Below are positions 6,158 through 7,853 of a stretch of DNA of 7,853 nucleotides, piece after piece. A model generated the notes under the pieces. The model did not search any database and was not told the origin of the DNA. It saw nothing but the letters and a program-made list of their open reading frames with translations. The stretch comes from Rhizobium sp. LCM 4573 (GTDB taxonomy: Bacteria > Pseudomonadota > Alphaproteobacteria > Rhizobiales > Rhizobiaceae), in NCBI RefSeq assembly GCF_001854865.1, contig NZ_MDDW01000001.1, positions 527,719 to 535,571 on the forward strand, given 5' to 3'. Each line of letters opens with the position of its first letter. Position 1 is the first letter of the stretch. Position numbers and translations under genes: made by a program.

Positions 6158-7168
6158 ATGACTGTCAAAGTGAGCATCAACGGCTTCGGCCGCATCGGCC
6201 GCAACATTTTGCGCGCCATCGTCGAATCCGGCCGCACCGACATCGAAGTGGTGTCCATCAACGATCTCGGCCCCGTCGAGACCAATGCTCACCTGCTTCG
6301 CTACGACTCCATCCATGGCCGCTTCCCGGCCGAGGTGAAGGTCGAGGGCGACACCATCATCATCAACAACGGCAGGCCGATCAAGGTCACGGCGATCAAG
6401 GACCCGGCAACCCTGCCGCACCGGGAACTCGGCGTCGATATCGCGATGGAATGCACGGGCATCTTCACCGCACGCGAGAAGGCCGCAGCACACCTGACCG
6501 CCGGCGCAAAGCGCGTCCTCGTCTCAGCCCCGGCCGAAGGCGCAGACCTGACGGTCGTCTACGGTGTCAACCATGACCAGCTCACCAGCGAGCACATGGT
6601 CATCTCCAACGCCTCCTGCACCACGAACTGCCTGGTTCCGGTCGTAAAGGTTCTTGACGACGCGGTCGGCATCGACCACGGCTTCATGACCACGATCCAC
6701 TCCTACACGAACGACCAGCCCTCGCTCGACCAGATGCACAAGGATCTGTACCGCGCCCGCGCTGCCGCTCTGTCTATGATCCCGACCTCCACCGGCGCCG
6801 CCAAGGCCGTCGGCCTCGTCCTGCCGCACCTCAAGGGCAAGCTCGACGGCACCTCGATCCGCGTTCCGACCCCGAACGTCTCGGTCGTCGATTTCAAGTT
6901 CGTCGCCAAGAAGGCGACTACGGTTCAGGAAATCAACGAGACCATCAAGGCCGCCGCCAACGGCAAGCTGAAAGGCGTCCTCGGCTATACGGAAGAGCCG
7001 CTCGTCTCGCGCGACTTCAATCACGACAACCATTCCTCGATCTTCGCGATCGACCAGACCAAAGTCATGGAAGGCAACTTCGTGCGTATCCTCACCTGGT
7101 ACGACAACGAATGGGGCTTCTCCAACCGCATGAACGATACTGCGGTCGCTTTCGCGAAGTTGATCTGA
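6158..7168 (+). CDS. gap: Type I glyceraldehyde-3-phosphate dehydrogenase
   Basis: It oxidatively phosphorylates glyceraldehyde-3-phosphate to 1,3-bisphosphoglycerate, reversibly, in glycolysis and gluconeogenesis. The product is 336 residues, full length. Seen directly: Rossmann motif INGFGRIGR (7-15), the nucleotide-specificity loop SINDLGP (33-39), catalytic SCTTN with C154, the partner histidine in TIHSYTND (H181), and WYDNEWG near the C-terminus. Asp36 corresponds to the aspartate that favours NAD, but the proline usually found in the S-loop of strict NAD enzymes is replaced (QM at 192-193), so cofactor preference is not certain. ATG 6158 has a good GGGAG Shine-Dalgarno eight bases upstream. 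It follows tkt by 43 bp without a terminator and is closed by the hairpin at 7227-7268. It shares the substrate glyceraldehyde-3-phosphate with transketolase. No pgk follows in the window. Confidence 0.97.
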   Translation: MTVKVSINGFGRIGRNILRAIVESGRTDIEVVSINDLGPVETNAHLLRYDSIHGRFPAEVKVEGDTIIINNGRPIKVTAIKDPATLPHRELGVDIAMECTGIFTAREKAAAHLTAGAKRVLVSAPAEGADLTVVYGVNHDQLTSEHMVISNASCTTNCLVPVVKVLDDAVGIDHGFMTTIHSYTNDQPSLDQMHKDLYRARAAALSMIPTSTGAAKAVGLVLPHLKGKLDGTSIRVPTPNVSVVDFKFVAKKATTVQEINETIKAAANGKLKGVLGYTEEPLVSRDFNHDNHSSIFAIDQTKVMEGNFVRILTWYDNEWGFSNRMNDTAVAFAKLI

Positions 7169-7170
7169 TC

Positions 7171-7206
7171 AGCGGCATGGCCGCTTACTTTCTCCCCACA
7201 GGGAGA
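7171..7206. repeat. Two small hairpins after gap
   Basis: AGCGGC (7171-7176) and GCCGCT (7180-7185) form a 6-pair stem with a three-base loop, starting three bases after the gap stop. TCTCCC (7191-7196) and GGGAGA (7201-7206) form a second 6-pair stem. Neither is followed by a T tract. The second resembles the short CTCCCC/GGGGAG palindromes common between rhizobial genes. They may protect the mRNA 3' end, which is inference. Confidence 0.4.
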
Positions 7207-7226
7207 GGGTAAGATGAAACAGCACT

Positions 7227-7268
7227 AAGAAGAGCGGGCCGGAAAATCTCCGGCCCGCTCTTCTTTTT
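7227..7268 (+). terminator. Strong intrinsic terminator of the tkt-gap unit
   Basis: A perfect 16-pair stem: arm 7227-7242 (containing GAGCGGGCCGG) pairs with 7250-7265, loop AAAATCT at 7243-7249. The second arm runs into TTT so that the T tract is 7264-7268. The stem is GC-rich at the top and A-T at the base, the usual intrinsic terminator form. It lies 58 bases past the gap stop and separates gap from the antiporter gene. The opposite strand has no T tract after the stem, so it acts mainly on the plus strand. Confidence 0.93.
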
Positions 7269-7462
7269 CGTTCCCTGCCCTTCTCTTGCCGGAATTGTTC
7301 CTGCCTAATCAGCTCATTGTCCGATTCTCCGGCGTCCCCGCCGGTGTCCGCCTCATACCCCAGGTCGCCCGGCGACAACGGCACAGTGCCCGCCATTGGC
7401 GGGTGCTGGGAGGCGGGAATCGTGCGGACGGCATGGCTGCGTGTGAAGGAAGGAACGGCTTC
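7269..7462 (+). other. GC-rich structured leader upstream of the antiporter gene
   Basis: This 194-base gap holds no supported gene; a 72-codon frame from 7317 overlaps the antiporter start and has no family resemblance. It contains CGGCG/CGCCG and GTCGC/GCGAC small hairpins and a larger one: 7384-7394 pairs with 7398-7408 over 11 positions (two G-U) with an ATT loop. No clear promoter hexamers were found. I do not recognise it as a known riboswitch. Confidence 0.4.
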
Positions 7463-7853
7463 GTGGAGGCATTCTACATCATCCTCTTGGTCGGCACGAT
7501 CCTGGTGCTGGCGGCCGCATTCTCGAGCCTGCTAGCCTACCGCTTCGGCGCGCCGCTGCTGCTCATCTTTCTGTCGATCGGGCTGATCGCCGGCGTCGAC
7601 GGCCTCGGTATCCAGTTCGACAATTTCCCCTTCTCCTACATGCTGGGCTCACTGGCGCTGGCGATCGTGCTCTTCGATTCCGGCTTCGGCACCTCGATCC
7701 ACTCCTTCCGCATCGCAGCGCTTCCGGCGCTCACGCTTGCCTCCGTCGGCGTGCTCCTGACGGCCGGCATCTTCGCCTTCGCCGCCTCCCTGCTTCTCGG
7801 CCTCTCGCTTCTCGAAGGCCTGCTGCTCGGCTCCATTGTCGCGTCGACGGATG
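7463..7853 (+). CDS. Potassium/proton antiporter, CPA1/NhaP2 (CvrA) family, N-terminal part
   Basis: An inner-membrane monovalent cation/proton antiporter that exports potassium (or sodium) in exchange for protons, with roles in ion and pH balance. 130 codons are visible before the right edge; the complete family is about 550-610 residues with a cytoplasmic C-terminal regulatory part, so most is missing. The visible part is almost entirely hydrophobic: helices at about 4-22, 28-46, 57-73, 84-107 and 110-125. Typical family strings are FGAPLLLIFLSIGLIAG (33-49), ALAIVLFDSGFGTS (about 65-78) and GSIVASTD at the edge, which leads into the conserved aspartate region. I chose GTG 7463 because AGGA lies eight bases upstream and the resulting MEAFYIILLVGT start fits the family. 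An in-frame ATG at 7433 would add ten polar residues with no good Shine-Dalgarno. It is transcribed separately from gap, given the terminator between. Confidence 0.9.
   Translation, partial: MEAFYIILLVGTILVLAAAFSSLLAYRFGAPLLLIFLSIGLIAGVDGLGIQFDNFPFSYMLGSLALAIVLFDSGFGTSIHSFRIAALPALTLASVGVLLTAGIFAFAASLLLGLSLLEGLLLGSIVASTD

Noticed and set aside
7433..7462. Upstream in-frame ATG for the antiporter
   Set aside because: It would add ten polar residues before the first helix and lacks a well-placed Shine-Dalgarno, whereas GTG 7463 has AGGA eight bases upstream.
7317..7535. 72-codon plus-strand frame overlapping the antiporter start
   Set aside because: No resemblance to any family, and its end overlaps the well-supported antiporter coding sequence in another frame.
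1..7853. Mobile element, phage, CRISPR, toxin-antitoxin or biosynthetic cluster
   Set aside because: No transposase, integrase, direct-repeat array or such gene was seen; all coding sequences are conserved chromosomal genes with uniform high-GC codon use.

Overview
The window is high-GC chromosomal DNA typical of an alphaproteobacterium of the Rhizobiales, most likely the Rhizobium/Agrobacterium/Sinorhizobium group. The evidence is protein-level similarity to rhizobial families as I remember them (DUF4164 next to ZapA, the GapA variant, the antiporter N-terminus), an alphaproteobacterial-type 6S RNA, and the order zapA, 6S RNA, 5-formyltetrahydrofolate cyclo-ligase. I cannot fix genus or species from the sequence alone.

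Left half (about 1-3900) is read on the minus strand, so it runs from right to left. A promoter near 3874-3902 drives a small DUF4164 coiled-coil gene and zapA (cell division). Then come a 6S RNA gene (about 3068-2912) with its own promoter and a roughly 320-bp non-coding stretch with a candidate promoter and a short palindrome. After these lies a compact three-gene unit: a DUF21/CBS/CorC-HlyC membrane protein starting at TTG, a 5-formyltetrahydrofolate cyclo-ligase whose ATG overlaps the preceding stop by one base, and a YmdB-type metallophosphoesterase 11 bp further on, cut by the left window edge.

Right half (about 3900-7853) is read on the plus strand. A 326-bp divergent intergenic region with a 9-bp inverted repeat and a 12-bp perfect palindrome precedes tkt (transketolase). 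gap (glyceraldehyde-3-phosphate dehydrogenase) follows 43 bp later with no terminator between, so the two probably form an operon linking the pentose phosphate pathway to lower glycolysis/gluconeogenesis through glyceraldehyde-3-phosphate. A strong intrinsic terminator closes the unit at 7227-7268. After a structured leader, the N-terminal 130 codons of a CPA1-type potassium/proton antiporter run off the right edge.

These are mostly conserved housekeeping genes. I see no phage, insertion sequence, CRISPR array, tRNA, rRNA or defence/secretion cassette, and no convincing undescribed system. The items most worth a second look are regulatory: the 6S RNA locus with a terminator-like structure on its opposite strand, the symmetric elements upstream of tkt, and the folded leader of the antiporter.
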